Assembly (NCBI GenBank): GCA_017411225.1
Contig: JAFRDQ010000077.1
Span: 1-47,844, forward strand
Length of the DNA stretch: 47,844 nucleotides
Source: Oscillospiraceae bacterium
GTDB taxonomy: Bacteria > Bacillota > Clostridia > Oscillospirales > Oscillospiraceae
Direction: 5' to 3'
The position numbers were made by a program, and so were the translations under genes. Below the pieces are notes generated by a model. The model made no database searches, was not told the DNA's origin, and was given only the letters and a program-made list of their open reading frames with translations. The first letter of the stretch is position 1, and each line of letters starts with the position of its first letter. Below are positions 1 to 8,791 of the stretch, piece after piece.

Positions 1-37
1 CATAAAAATTACAGGCCGCTTTAGCGGCGGCCTGTAA
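1..37 (-). terminator. Intrinsic terminator downstream of lon
   Basis: An 11-bp perfect stem (arms 9-19 and 27-37, 7-base loop) is followed on the minus strand by a short U-rich run (positions 4-8). It lies downstream of lon in lon's direction and probably ends its transcript, although three other hairpins intervene between it and the stop codon. It could also belong to the hairpin cluster described separately. Confidence 0.6.
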
Positions 38-63
38 CAGTAATGCGGTTGGTAAACTTTTCA

Positions 64-135
64 GTGCGTCTTGAGACGCGGCCAGTAGCAGGCCCTTCTA
101 GGGCCTCACAAACCACCAGTTCAACTGGTGGTTTT
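64..135. repeat. Cluster of three further short hairpins
   Basis: Three compact palindromes follow each other: 66-79 (GCGTC arms), 90-106 (AGGCCC/GGGCCT around five bases) and 110-134 (12-bp AAACCACCAGTT arms with a one-base centre). With the 9-37 hairpin this makes four stem-loops in 135 bases next to the lon stop. Such dense imperfect hairpins are typical of ends of IS200/IS605-type or palindrome-associated elements, but no transposase is present in the window, so this is only a suggestion. The last hairpin, 3 bases after the lon stop, could also act in termination or 3'-end protection. Confidence 0.5.
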
Positions 136-137
136 GA

Positions 138-2441
<2,304 letters not shown>

Positions 2442-2460
2442 GTTCATGCCTCCTCGGAAA

Positions 2461-2487
2461 TTGGCACTCTTTAAGTTAGAGTGCTAA
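2461..2487 (-). promoter_or_regulatory. CIRCE operator (HrcA site) of lon
   Basis: TTGGCACTC, nine bases, GAGTGCTAA matches the CIRCE inverted repeat TTAGCACTC-N9-GAGTGCTAA with one change and the exact 9-base spacer. It lies between the intergenic region and the lon start, where HrcA would block lon transcription until heat shock. HrcA-CIRCE usually controls groESL and dnaK; its use on lon is seen in some Firmicutes. Confidence 0.9.
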
Positions 2488-2497
2488 CGCCAGGGTC

Positions 2498-2530
2498 GAA
2501 AGAATGGTCTTCTGCCGAAGACCTTCGATT
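2498..2530. promoter_or_regulatory. Interrupted palindrome in the lon-tetR intergenic region
   Basis: A perfect 7-bp stem GGTCTTC/GAAGACC around TGCC (2508-2525 region) is flanked by outer arms TCGAA/TTCGA. It sits between CIRCE and the tetR promoter, where the lon promoter should be. It may be an operator or an RNA hairpin; no regulator can be assigned. Confidence 0.35.
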
Positions 2531-2532
2531 CC

Positions 2533-2587
2533 TTGACATTTGTAAAGTTTATGGTAGAATCTTAGCATAGTCCTTTACAGTTGTCAA
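2533..2587 (+). promoter_or_regulatory. tetR promoter with two operator-like inverted copies
   Basis: Promoter TTGACA (2533-2538), 16 bases, TAGAAT (2555-2560). A 15-mer beginning at the -35 box (2533-2547, TTGACATTTGTAAAG) recurs inverted at 2573-2587 (CTTTACAGTTGTCAA) with two differences. Each copy is itself a near-palindrome of the TTnACA/TGTnAA kind common for TetR-family operators. One copy covers the -35 and the other lies just after the expected start site, which suits autorepression by the downstream regulator. Confidence 0.65.
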
Positions 2588-2625
2588 CCCAGTTCACAAA
2601 TTGTTTTCAAACCAAGGAGGCGCCT

Positions 2626-3165
2626 ATGTACTGTGGCACCAATCCCACCGCGCTTTTGAACCAGCGGCAGCTGGCGGAGGCGCTGTTTCGGCTCATGGAG
2701 CAAAAGCCTTTTTCGGCGATCTCGGTCAGCGAGCTCTGCCGCGCGGCCTCCATCTCGCGCCAGACGTTTTACAGTCTCTTTGACTCCAAGGAGAGCGTCG
2801 TGACCTACACGCTCGCGGAGCGCTGCTGCTATGCGCCCGAGACGGAGGAGGGGGCTTGCTATTCCCTGCGGCAGATGTGCGCAGACTACGGCGATTATCT
2901 CCGCTCGCACGCGGACTTTCTGCGCACGCTCGTCGAGAACGATATCATTTATCTCCTGTATGACAGCCTCTATGATTCTCTCCTCGACTGCGGGTGCTTT
3001 CTCTCCGACATGAGCTCCGAGATCCGCGCCTACGCAGCCGACTTTATGGCAGGAGGATTTACGAGCATTGCAAGAACCTACATCCGCAACGGAGCCCATA
3101 CCGATCCGACTCTGCTGGACGGGCTGATCTACGGCCTTTTTAACGGCTCCTTTCTGGACAAATAA
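2626..3165 (+). CDS. TetR/AcrR family transcriptional regulator
   Basis: DNA-binding repressor of about 179 residues. The N-terminal helix-turn-helix is visible in the first 60 residues (ISVSELCRAASISRQTFYSLF, the TetR pattern with T-F-Y near the end of the recognition helix), followed by an all-helical ligand-binding part with no recognisable ligand signature. The ATG at 2626 is chosen because AAGGAGG ends 5 bases before it; a longer frame from 2581 has no ribosome site. Two operator-like repeats in its own promoter suggest autoregulation. It has no obvious target operon beside it: the neighbours are lon (divergent) and a LOG-family gene (convergent), so its regulon is unknown. Confidence 0.88.
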   Translation: MYCGTNPTALLNQRQLAEALFRLMEQKPFSAISVSELCRAASISRQTFYSLFDSKESVVTYTLAERCCYAPETEEGACYSLRQMCADYGDYLRSHADFLRTLVENDIIYLLYDSLYDSLLDCGCFLSDMSSEIRAYAADFMAGGFTSIARTYIRNGAHTDPTLLDGLIYGLFNGSFLDK

Positions 3166-3169
3166 AAGC

Positions 3170-3215
3170 GGAGAGTGAAGATCGGGGAATCTCCACTCTC
3201 CACTCTCAACTCTCC
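3170..3215. repeat. Heptamer array with hairpin between tetR and the LOG gene
   Basis: On the plus strand the heptamer CTCCACT or a close variant occurs four times in register (about 3191-3218). One copy pairs with GGAGAGTG at 3170-3177 to make a hairpin (3170-3201: an 8-bp stem, one mismatch, 4 bp more). The array supplies the last codons and stop of the convergent LOG gene. It resembles the other heptamer-based element at 10742-10891 in design but not in sequence. It may also terminate tetR transcription, though it lacks a good T-run. Confidence 0.55.
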
Positions 3216-3712
3216 ACGTTTTCTACGCGGTACAGCCTATCCAAATCACTGTACAGATAGCCGCCGATCTCCATCTGATGGAAGAAGGCGAGCAGCCCGT
3301 CGAAAAAGCCGTCCACGTTATAGATGAGAATGTCCTTGTCCAGCCGGCTCGAGGCCTTCATGGCGAGAATGCTGCACAGCTCGTCCATCGTCCCGATGCC
3401 GCCGGGCACGGCGATGAAGGCGTCGGAAATGGCGATCATCTCGTCCTTCCGATCGGAGAGCTCTTTCGTGCGGATGATCTTTGTCAGGTGCGGGTAGTTC
3501 TCCGTTTTCTCCTCGAGAAAGCCGGGGATCACGCCGATGATCTCAGCGCCCGCGTCGTAAAAGCCGTCTGCGATCGCGCCCATCAGCCCGCCGCCGTAAC
3601 CGCCGAAGACGAGCGCGTGCCCCTCCTCGCCGAGCTTGCGGCCGAGATCATAGACCGCCTTTGCGAAGTTCTCGCCCACGTCGCAGGATGATGCGAAAAT
3701 GCAGATGTTCAT
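3206..3712 (-). CDS. LOG family protein (TIGR00730-type, nucleotide 5'-monophosphate phosphoribohydrolase-like)
   Basis: About 168 residues with a Rossmann-like fold. The family signatures are present: a glycine-rich GGYGGGLMGAIADG segment and PGGIGTMDE, the PGGxGTxxE motif that binds phosphoribose and holds the catalytic glutamate. Characterised relatives release free bases from nucleoside 5'-monophosphates; the substrate here cannot be told. The ATG at 3712 lies one base after the stop of the upstream endonuclease IV gene, with GAGGAGAG inside the end of that gene as ribosome site, so the two are an operon and probably translationally coupled. The extreme C-terminus (VENVES) is encoded by the heptamer repeat array and may be an acquired tail. 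Confidence 0.85.
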   Translation of the reverse strand: MNICIFASSCDVGENFAKAVYDLGRKLGEEGHALVFGGYGGGLMGAIADGFYDAGAEIIGVIPGFLEEKTENYPHLTKIIRTKELSDRKDEMIAISDAFIAVPGGIGTMDELCSILAMKASSRLDKDILIYNVDGFFDGLLAFFHQMEIGGYLYSDLDRLYRVENVES

Positions 3713-3713
3713 C

Positions 3714-4547
3714 TTACTCTCCTCTCCATTCGTGCAGCAGCGCGATCTCGCGCGCATACCCCTCGTCTTCATTCGGCGTCTCTAATATGAATGGCAGATC
3801 CCGCAGCGCTTCGTGCGTGATGATCCGGCGGATCGCGTCTTCGGGCAGATACCCCTCGTCGATTTTTTCGTGCCGGTCCTTGTGCGAGCCGATGTCGTTC
3901 TTGCTGTTGTTCAGATGCACGGCGCGGATGCGGTGGAGGCCCACCACGCGGTCAAACTCCGTGAGCACGCCGTCAAGATCATGCACGATGTCATACCCCG
4001 CGTCCCAGACGTGGCAGGTGTCGAAGCAGACGCCCATTTTCTCCTGCAGCGCCACACCGTCGAGAATCGCGCGCAGCTCCTCAAAACGTCCGCCGACCTC
4101 GCTGCCCTTGCCGGCCATTGTCTCGAGCAGGACGGTCGTGCGCATCTCGGGAAAGAGCGATTCGTTTAGTATCTCTGCGATCTTCTCGATCCCGACGGCG
4201 ACGCCCTGCCCGACGTGACTGCCGGGGTGGAAGTTATAGCACTGTCCCGGCGTCGATTCCATGCGCTGCAGATCCTCGCGGAAGGCAAGGCGCGCAAATT
4301 CGCGCACGTTCTCCTTTTCGGCGCAGGGATTGAGCGTGTACGGAGCGTGTGCCACGAGCGCTGCAATGTCGTGCTCCGCCGCGTAATCGAGGAACGCCGC
4401 GACGTCTTTTTCGTCCAAAGCCTTGGAGGCGCCGCCTCTGGGGTTTCTCGTAAAGAAGGCAAAGGTGTTGGCGCCGAGCGCCGAGGCCCTTTTGCCCATG
4501 GCCAGATATCCGCCCGCAGCGGAGATGTGGCATCCGATTCGAAACAT
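3714..4547 (-). CDS. nfo: Deoxyribonuclease IV (AP endonuclease, Nfo family)
   Basis: Zinc-dependent AP endonuclease of base-excision repair, 277 residues, the normal length of the family. TIM-barrel metal-site motifs are all visible: HISAAGG at the N-terminus, HPGSH, LLETMAG, FDTCHVWDAGYD, HLNNSKNDIGSHKDRHE and a closing ETPNEDEGYA. The start ATG at 4547 opens directly into the conserved FRIGCHIS segment. It is the first gene of a two-gene operon with the LOG-family gene and divergent from the YgjP-like gene, with only 32 bases between the start codons. Confidence 0.94.
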   Translation of the reverse strand: MFRIGCHISAAGGYLAMGKRASALGANTFAFFTRNPRGGASKALDEKDVAAFLDYAAEHDIAALVAHAPYTLNPCAEKENVREFARLAFREDLQRMESTPGQCYNFHPGSHVGQGVAVGIEKIAEILNESLFPEMRTTVLLETMAGKGSEVGGRFEELRAILDGVALQEKMGVCFDTCHVWDAGYDIVHDLDGVLTEFDRVVGLHRIRAVHLNNSKNDIGSHKDRHEKIDEGYLPEDAIRRIITHEALRDLPFILETPNEDEGYAREIALLHEWRGE

Positions 4548-4579
4548 AAGCTACCATCTTTCTGTCTAAGGTTATTGAT

Positions 4580-5095
4580 ATGAAGTACAATTATGAAATC
4601 ATCCGGTCCGACCGGAAAACCCTCGGTCTGCAGGTAAAGGACGGGCGTGTCATCGTGCGCGCGCCGCGTATCGTCACGCTGCAGCAGATCGAGCGCTTCG
4701 TGCGCGAGCATGAAGCGTGGATCGAAAACGCGCTGAACCGTCAGGCGGCAAAGCAGGCGGCCCACCCGGAGCCGACCGCAGTCGAGCGCGCGGAGCTCAT
4801 CCGCCGTGCGAAGGAAATCCTCCCGCAGCGCACGGCATACTGGGCCGAGCGCATGGGGCTTTCTCCGACGCAAATCCGCATCACGTCGGCGCAGCGCCGC
4901 TTCGGCAGCTGCTCGTCCGAGGGGCATATCTGCTATTCCTGGCGGCTGATGCAGTATCCGCCGGAGGCGATTGACTATGTGGTCGTGCATGAGCTCGCGC
5001 ACTTAAAACACATGAACCACAGCCCGGCGTTCCATGCGCTCGTGGCGAAGTATCTGCCGGATCACAAGGCACGGCGCGCGCTGCTCAAGCGATAA
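4580..5095 (+). CDS. YgjP-like (DUF45) M48-type metallopeptidase domain protein
   Basis: 171 residues. The zinc-site signature HELAHLKHMNH is followed by the typical SPAFHALVAKYLPDHKARRALLKR tail; together with the central QRRFGSCSS..G.I.YSWRLMQYP segment it defines the YgjP/SprT-like domain. The physiological substrate of the family is not established. No signal peptide or membrane segment is seen, so it is cytoplasmic. The start at 4580 has a modest AAGG ribosome site. The 3' end overlaps the convergent hydrolase gene by 11 bases. Confidence 0.88.
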   Translation: MKYNYEIIRSDRKTLGLQVKDGRVIVRAPRIVTLQQIERFVREHEAWIENALNRQAAKQAAHPEPTAVERAELIRRAKEILPQRTAYWAERMGLSPTQIRITSAQRRFGSCSSEGHICYSWRLMQYPPEAIDYVVVHELAHLKHMNHSPAFHALVAKYLPDHKARRALLKR

Positions 5096-6014
5096 CGCGG
5101 TCGAGAAACGCCGCCATGTCGGCCCAGATGTCTTGCCGTCCTCCGTCAAGGTGGATTTCATGCCGCCGCCCGGAATAGAGCTTCAGCTCGGTGCGATTGT
5201 GCCCAGTCGCGCGGTAGTGCTCCACGGCCTCCTTCACGCGCACGCCGTAGCCGCCCACGGGATCGTCCTCGCCAGAAAGGAAGAGAATCGGGAGATTATT
5301 CGGCGTTGCCTCAAACGTCTCGTCGCGCAGCATGGCGCGGATCATGGTCATGAGGTCATAATATCCCCGGTTCGAGAACGTGAAGCCGCAGAGCGGGTCG
5401 GGCTTGCCGTCTTTCAAGAGATAGCTTGGGTCGGTGCTCAGCCAGTCCACGCTGGAGCGGTGCTCGGTGCGCTTGTTAAAGCCGCGGTTTACATGCCCAT
5501 CCAGCAGCGTGGCCTTCTTCTTGCCCCAAAAGAGGGAGAAGGCCTTGGCCGAGGCGATGCCGACGTTCAGCGCCGGATCGCCGTTGCCGCTGGAGCAGAC
5601 GACGGCGGCGTCGAGCTCTTCGCCGAAATCATGCAGGCACATGCGGCAGACGAAGGAGCCCATCGAATAGCCGAAGAGCACCATAGGCAGCCCCGGGAAG
5701 TCCGCCTTCGCGCGGTTGTGCACTGTCCTCGCGTCGGCACGGAAAACGCGACCCTCGGCGTTGTTCTTTCCGAAGTAGCCGAGCGGGTATTGCTCGTTCC
5801 GGCTCTCGCCGTGGCCGAGGTGGCTGTGTCCGTAGACCGCCCAGCCGCGCTGCACGAAATACTCCGCCATCTCGTCATAGCGGCCGATGTGCTCCATCAT
5901 GCCGTGCAGAAGCTGGATCGTGCCGCGCACTATGCAGCTCTCCGGCAGAAAGCGCACCGCCGCGATGTTGCACCCGCCGGCGGCGGAGGGGAAAGTAAAG
6001 GATTCTTTGATCAT
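5085..6014 (-). CDS. Alpha/beta hydrolase (serine aminopeptidase S33 / monoacylglycerol lipase-like)
   Basis: About 309 residues. The nucleophile elbow is FGYSMGS (GxSxG). Upstream lie the strand HGMMEHIGRYDEMAEYFVQRGWAVYGHSHLGHG, typical of lysophospholipase/monoacylglycerol-lipase relatives, and near the C-terminus LFLSGEDDPVGGYG and a final RHEIH giving the likely Asp and His of the triad. The ATG at 6014 is preferred because GAGGTG lies just before it; the longer frame to 6065 runs through the promoter. It is transcribed divergently from the patatin-like gene from abutting promoters, so both may act on lipids, but the substrate is inferred only. Confidence 0.87.
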   Translation of the reverse strand: MIKESFTFPSAAGGCNIAAVRFLPESCIVRGTIQLLHGMMEHIGRYDEMAEYFVQRGWAVYGHSHLGHGESRNEQYPLGYFGKNNAEGRVFRADARTVHNRAKADFPGLPMVLFGYSMGSFVCRMCLHDFGEELDAAVVCSSGNGDPALNVGIASAKAFSLFWGKKKATLLDGHVNRGFNKRTEHRSSVDWLSTDPSYLLKDGKPDPLCGFTFSNRGYYDLMTMIRAMLRDETFEATPNNLPILFLSGEDDPVGGYGVRVKEAVEHYRATGHNRTELKLYSGRRHEIHLDGGRQDIWADMAAFLDRVIA

Positions 6015-6044
6015 GATGATCACCTCGTAAAGGCTGATATGTTC

Positions 6045-6102
6045 AGCATAGCGAAAAATCGGCAACCTGTCAATTGACTTTTCCGCACCGCGGAATTACA
6101 CT
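6045..6102. promoter_or_regulatory. Divergent promoter pair with touching -35 boxes
   Basis: Minus strand (hydrolase): TTGACA at 6068-6073, 17 bases, TATGCT at 6045-6050. Plus strand (patatin gene): TTGACT at 6074-6079, 17 bases, TACACT at 6097-6102. The two -35 hexamers are immediately adjacent. The plus-strand spacer contains a perfect palindrome TTCCGC-ACC-GCGGAA (6081-6095), a possible operator. Confidence 0.75.
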
Positions 6103-6133
6103 GGTCTCTCCATTGAGAAAGAAGGATTCAACT

Positions 6134-7387
6134 ATGAAAACCGGCATCGCCCTCGCGGGCGGCGGCTCCAAGGGCTCCTACCAGACCGGCGTCTGGAAGG
6201 CTCTGCGCGAGCTTGGCATCGATTATGATATTGTCACCGGCACGAGCATCGGCGCAATCAACGGCGCGCTGATGGTCATGGGCGATTATGAGCGCGCAGA
6301 GCGCCTCTGGAGCACCATCACGGTCGAGGACATCATGTTAAACGGCGTGAACCTCAAGCACGATATCGAATATTATTTTGAAAACCGCGACCAGCTTCTG
6401 CTGTTCGCAAAAGAGTTTGCCGCCTCCCACGGCGCGGACATCGAGCCCTATAAGGCGCGCGTGCATCAGGAACTGGACGAGGAAGCATTCTTCGCGTCTC
6501 CCGTGGACTATGCCTGCGTCACGGCTCGCTTCCCCACGCTGCAGATGGTCGAGGCGCGCAAAGCGGATATGACGCCCGGCGCGGTCGAGCCGTGGCTGAT
6601 CGCCTCCAGCTCCTGCTTTCCCGTGTTTCCGCTCTGCGAGATCGACGGGCAGAATTACATCGACGGCGGTTATGCCGACAATCTCCCGATCAGCACGGCC
6701 TTCCGCCTCGGTGCGGAGCGGGTCATCGCCGTGGCGCTCAAACCTGAGGCGTTTGAGAAGAACTATCCCCGTCATCCGCTGGTCAAGCGCATTGTCCCGT
6801 CCCGTCCGCTGGGGCCGTTCCTCGATTTCTCGCGCGATGTGCTCGAGCGCAATCTGCGCCTCGGCTATGTGGACACGATGCGCGCCTTTGGCTGCTATCT
6901 CGGCCATCAGTATTCGTTCGAGAAGAGCGGGGAAGCCGTGCTCTTAAACGCGGCGCGCAAATATCTTCTCTGGCTCCTGCAGCTCGAACTCGATGAGCCG
7001 GAGAGCGGTGTGCAGGCCATGCTGGAGCGCTTCAGCGGCAATACGAAGCTGTCTGACACGCTCTTTTCACACGACCGGGGAGACCTGCTCTCCGCCTCGC
7101 TCACGGCGCTGGAATACATCATGTCGCTCCTCGGCTATGCGCATGAGGATATCTATGATCTGCACGTGCTGCTGCCCGCGCTGCGGCAGGAGCTTCTGTG
7201 CGAAAACGCCGCGCCTGCCGTGCAGCACGCATCCGAGCTCGCGGTGAAGCTCACGCGCACCAACTGGGTCGCGCAGCTCAGACAGCTCGCGCCCGGCGCC
7301 GGCGGCAGCGACGGGGAGATCCTGCTCGCTACTTGGCTTTTGTATCTGCGCGAGCAGGGAATGGAGGAATCGAATGCCGAACAATGA
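6134..7387 (+). CDS. Patatin-like phospholipase family protein
   Basis: About 417 residues. The N-terminal patatin domain has the oxyanion loop GGGSKG (residues 9-14), the nucleophile GTSIG (Ser38) and the catalytic dyad aspartate in DGG (Asp177), so it should hydrolyse acyl esters of lipids. The C-terminal half (after about 230) is helical and not recognised. No signal peptide or membrane helix is seen, as in cytoplasmic members. The ATG at 6134 follows AAGAAGGA; the frame opening at 6074 lies inside the promoter. The end overlaps the start of the PAP2 gene by 14 bases, so the two are co-translated, suggesting linked roles in phospholipid or lipid-phosphate turnover. Confidence 0.9.
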   Translation: MKTGIALAGGGSKGSYQTGVWKALRELGIDYDIVTGTSIGAINGALMVMGDYERAERLWSTITVEDIMLNGVNLKHDIEYYFENRDQLLLFAKEFAASHGADIEPYKARVHQELDEEAFFASPVDYACVTARFPTLQMVEARKADMTPGAVEPWLIASSSCFPVFPLCEIDGQNYIDGGYADNLPISTAFRLGAERVIAVALKPEAFEKNYPRHPLVKRIVPSRPLGPFLDFSRDVLERNLRLGYVDTMRAFGCYLGHQYSFEKSGEAVLLNAARKYLLWLLQLELDEPESGVQAMLERFSGNTKLSDTLFSHDRGDLLSASLTALEYIMSLLGYAHEDIYDLHVLLPALRQELLCENAAPAVQHASELAVKLTRTNWVAQLRQLAPGAGGSDGEILLATWLLYLREQGMEESNAEQ

Positions 7388-8159
7388 CAATCGTCTCGAT
7401 CTGCAGCAGAATCTGCACGACCTGCAGCAGGAGCTGAACCGGGTGCAGGAGGAACTGAACCGCCGTCTCGAGGAGGTGCGCACGGGGAAGTTCTCCTTCC
7501 GCGCCTATGTGAAGACGCACCCCTATATGCTGCTATTTCTCTATCTGCCTTTTTACCTCGTTTGGTTTTTCCTGCAGGAATATCACCTCGCCTCCACGGA
7601 CGGCTGTTGGGTCAGTTATCTGCCGCTGGATGACGCGATCCCGTTCCTGCCCGGGTTTATCTATCCTTACATCACGTGGTATCTCTACCTGCTCATCCCG
7701 GCGGTTTTCTATCTCGTGAAGGAAAACGGCCCTGCGTTCACGCGCTATGCGCTGTTTATCATCCTCGGCTTTTCCGGGTCGCTTCTGATCTGCATGCTCT
7801 TTCCGAACTGCCAGCTGCTGCGTGCGGATCTCTCACAGCCGGATTCGCTCTCGGAATTCATCGTCGCCGCGATCTATGCCGCCGATACGCCCACGAACGT
7901 GCTGCCGAGCATGCACGTGGTCGGCTGTCTCGGCGTGATGGCCGCAATCTTCGACGGCGAGGAGTTCGTGCACCGGGGAAGATGGTTCTTCGTCCTCTGG
8001 GGCCTCGCCATCTGCGCCTCGACCGTGTTCGTCAAGCAGCACTCCATCCTCGATGTGTTCACGGGCATTGCGTTCAGCGTGGTGCTGTATCTGCTGATTT
8101 ATGTGATTTTGAAAAAGCCGCTCGACCGCATCGGCATAAAGCAAAAGACAAGGGATTGA
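7374..8159 (+). CDS. PAP2 superfamily membrane phosphatase/phosphotransferase
   Basis: 261 residues. A short N-terminal coiled-coil-like stretch (leucine and glutamine rich, residues 5-35) precedes about six hydrophobic segments. The PAP2 core is PSMH with later KQHSILD giving the two histidines and the aspartate of the active site; the layout resembles the inositol phosphorylceramide synthase/Aur1-type branch more than the soluble acid phosphatases. It probably acts on a lipid phosphate or headgroup at the membrane. It starts inside the patatin gene with a GGAGG ribosome site and ends in a hairpin terminator shared with the convergent ABC operon. Confidence 0.85.
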   Translation: MPNNDNRLDLQQNLHDLQQELNRVQEELNRRLEEVRTGKFSFRAYVKTHPYMLLFLYLPFYLVWFFLQEYHLASTDGCWVSYLPLDDAIPFLPGFIYPYITWYLYLLIPAVFYLVKENGPAFTRYALFIILGFSGSLLICMLFPNCQLLRADLSQPDSLSEFIVAAIYAADTPTNVLPSMHVVGCLGVMAAIFDGEEFVHRGRWFFVLWGLAICASTVFVKQHSILDVFTGIAFSVVLYLLIYVILKKPLDRIGIKQKTRD

Positions 8160-8174
8160 TTTCCCTTATCTTTT
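8143..8174. terminator. Bidirectional terminator between PAP2 and ABC permease genes
   Basis: Arms 8145-8155 and 8162-8172 pair over 10 of 11 positions around a six-base loop, with an A-run on the left and a T-run on the right. The PAP2 stop codon lies at the loop. Confidence 0.65.
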
Positions 8175-8179
8175 CTGAT

Positions 8180-8791
8180 TTAAAATTCCCGCTGTTGATA
8201 AAACCGGACGGAGAGCAGCCAGCTGAGGGCAAAGCACACCGCGCCGATGGCGAGAATGAGCCAAACATAAGCAGGCGGAATCCCGACGCTGAAGAAATCT
8301 TTCGCTACCCCGGCGGAGGCGCCCGAAGCGCCGCCGACGAGAATCAGTGTGGCATAATACCAGATGCGGCCTTTTTCGACGCCGAACTTGAACATCATCG
8401 GGAGACTCACCGCGCTGATGAACAGCGAGAGCCCGCAGATCCCACCGAGCAGCGAGAGCAGCATATCCATCGGATATCGGCGGACGATCAAGTGAAGCCC
8501 CAGCGTCAGCGCCAGAATGACGGTCATGCAGCCGAGCCCCAGCAGATACTTCGCGCTCACAAGCTGCGCTCTCGAAACCGGCAGCGCGCCGCTGAATTCC
8601 TGCCACTTGCAGCGCTCGTCATAGCTCAGCAGCGTGGACGGCAGCAGGCCGGAGATCATGATCGGCATCAGCATAAAGAAAGCATTGTCCTGCGAGAGCG
8701 CGCTCATGGCGACGAAAATGACGCAGATGAACGCAAACGCCCGTGTTGCCCGCTTGAGCATCAGAAGCTCCTTTTTCATCAGTCCCTTCAT
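8180..8791 (-). CDS. ABC-2 type transporter permease
   Basis: 203 residues with about six membrane helices. The N-terminal MKGLMKKELLMLKR start and the cytoplasmic loop DERCKWQEFSGALPVSR before the second helix group are typical of ABC-2 permeases paired with YtrA-type regulators. Its ATG overlaps the stop of the ATPase gene (ATGA). It is the last gene of a gntR-ATPase-permease operon, a common arrangement for cell-envelope stress or lantibiotic/bacitracin-type efflux. The exported substrate cannot be read from sequence. Confidence 0.85.
   Translation of the reverse strand: MKGLMKKELLMLKRATRAFAFICVIFVAMSALSQDNAFFMLMPIMISGLLPSTLLSYDERCKWQEFSGALPVSRAQLVSAKYLLGLGCMTVILALTLGLHLIVRRYPMDMLLSLLGGICGLSLFISAVSLPMMFKFGVEKGRIWYYATLILVGGASGASAGVAKDFFSVGIPPAYVWLILAIGAVCFALSWLLSVRFYQQREF

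Noticed and set aside
8166..8606. 146-codon frame overlapping the ABC permease gene
   Set aside because: Other frame of the permease gene; Arg-rich and without membrane helices.
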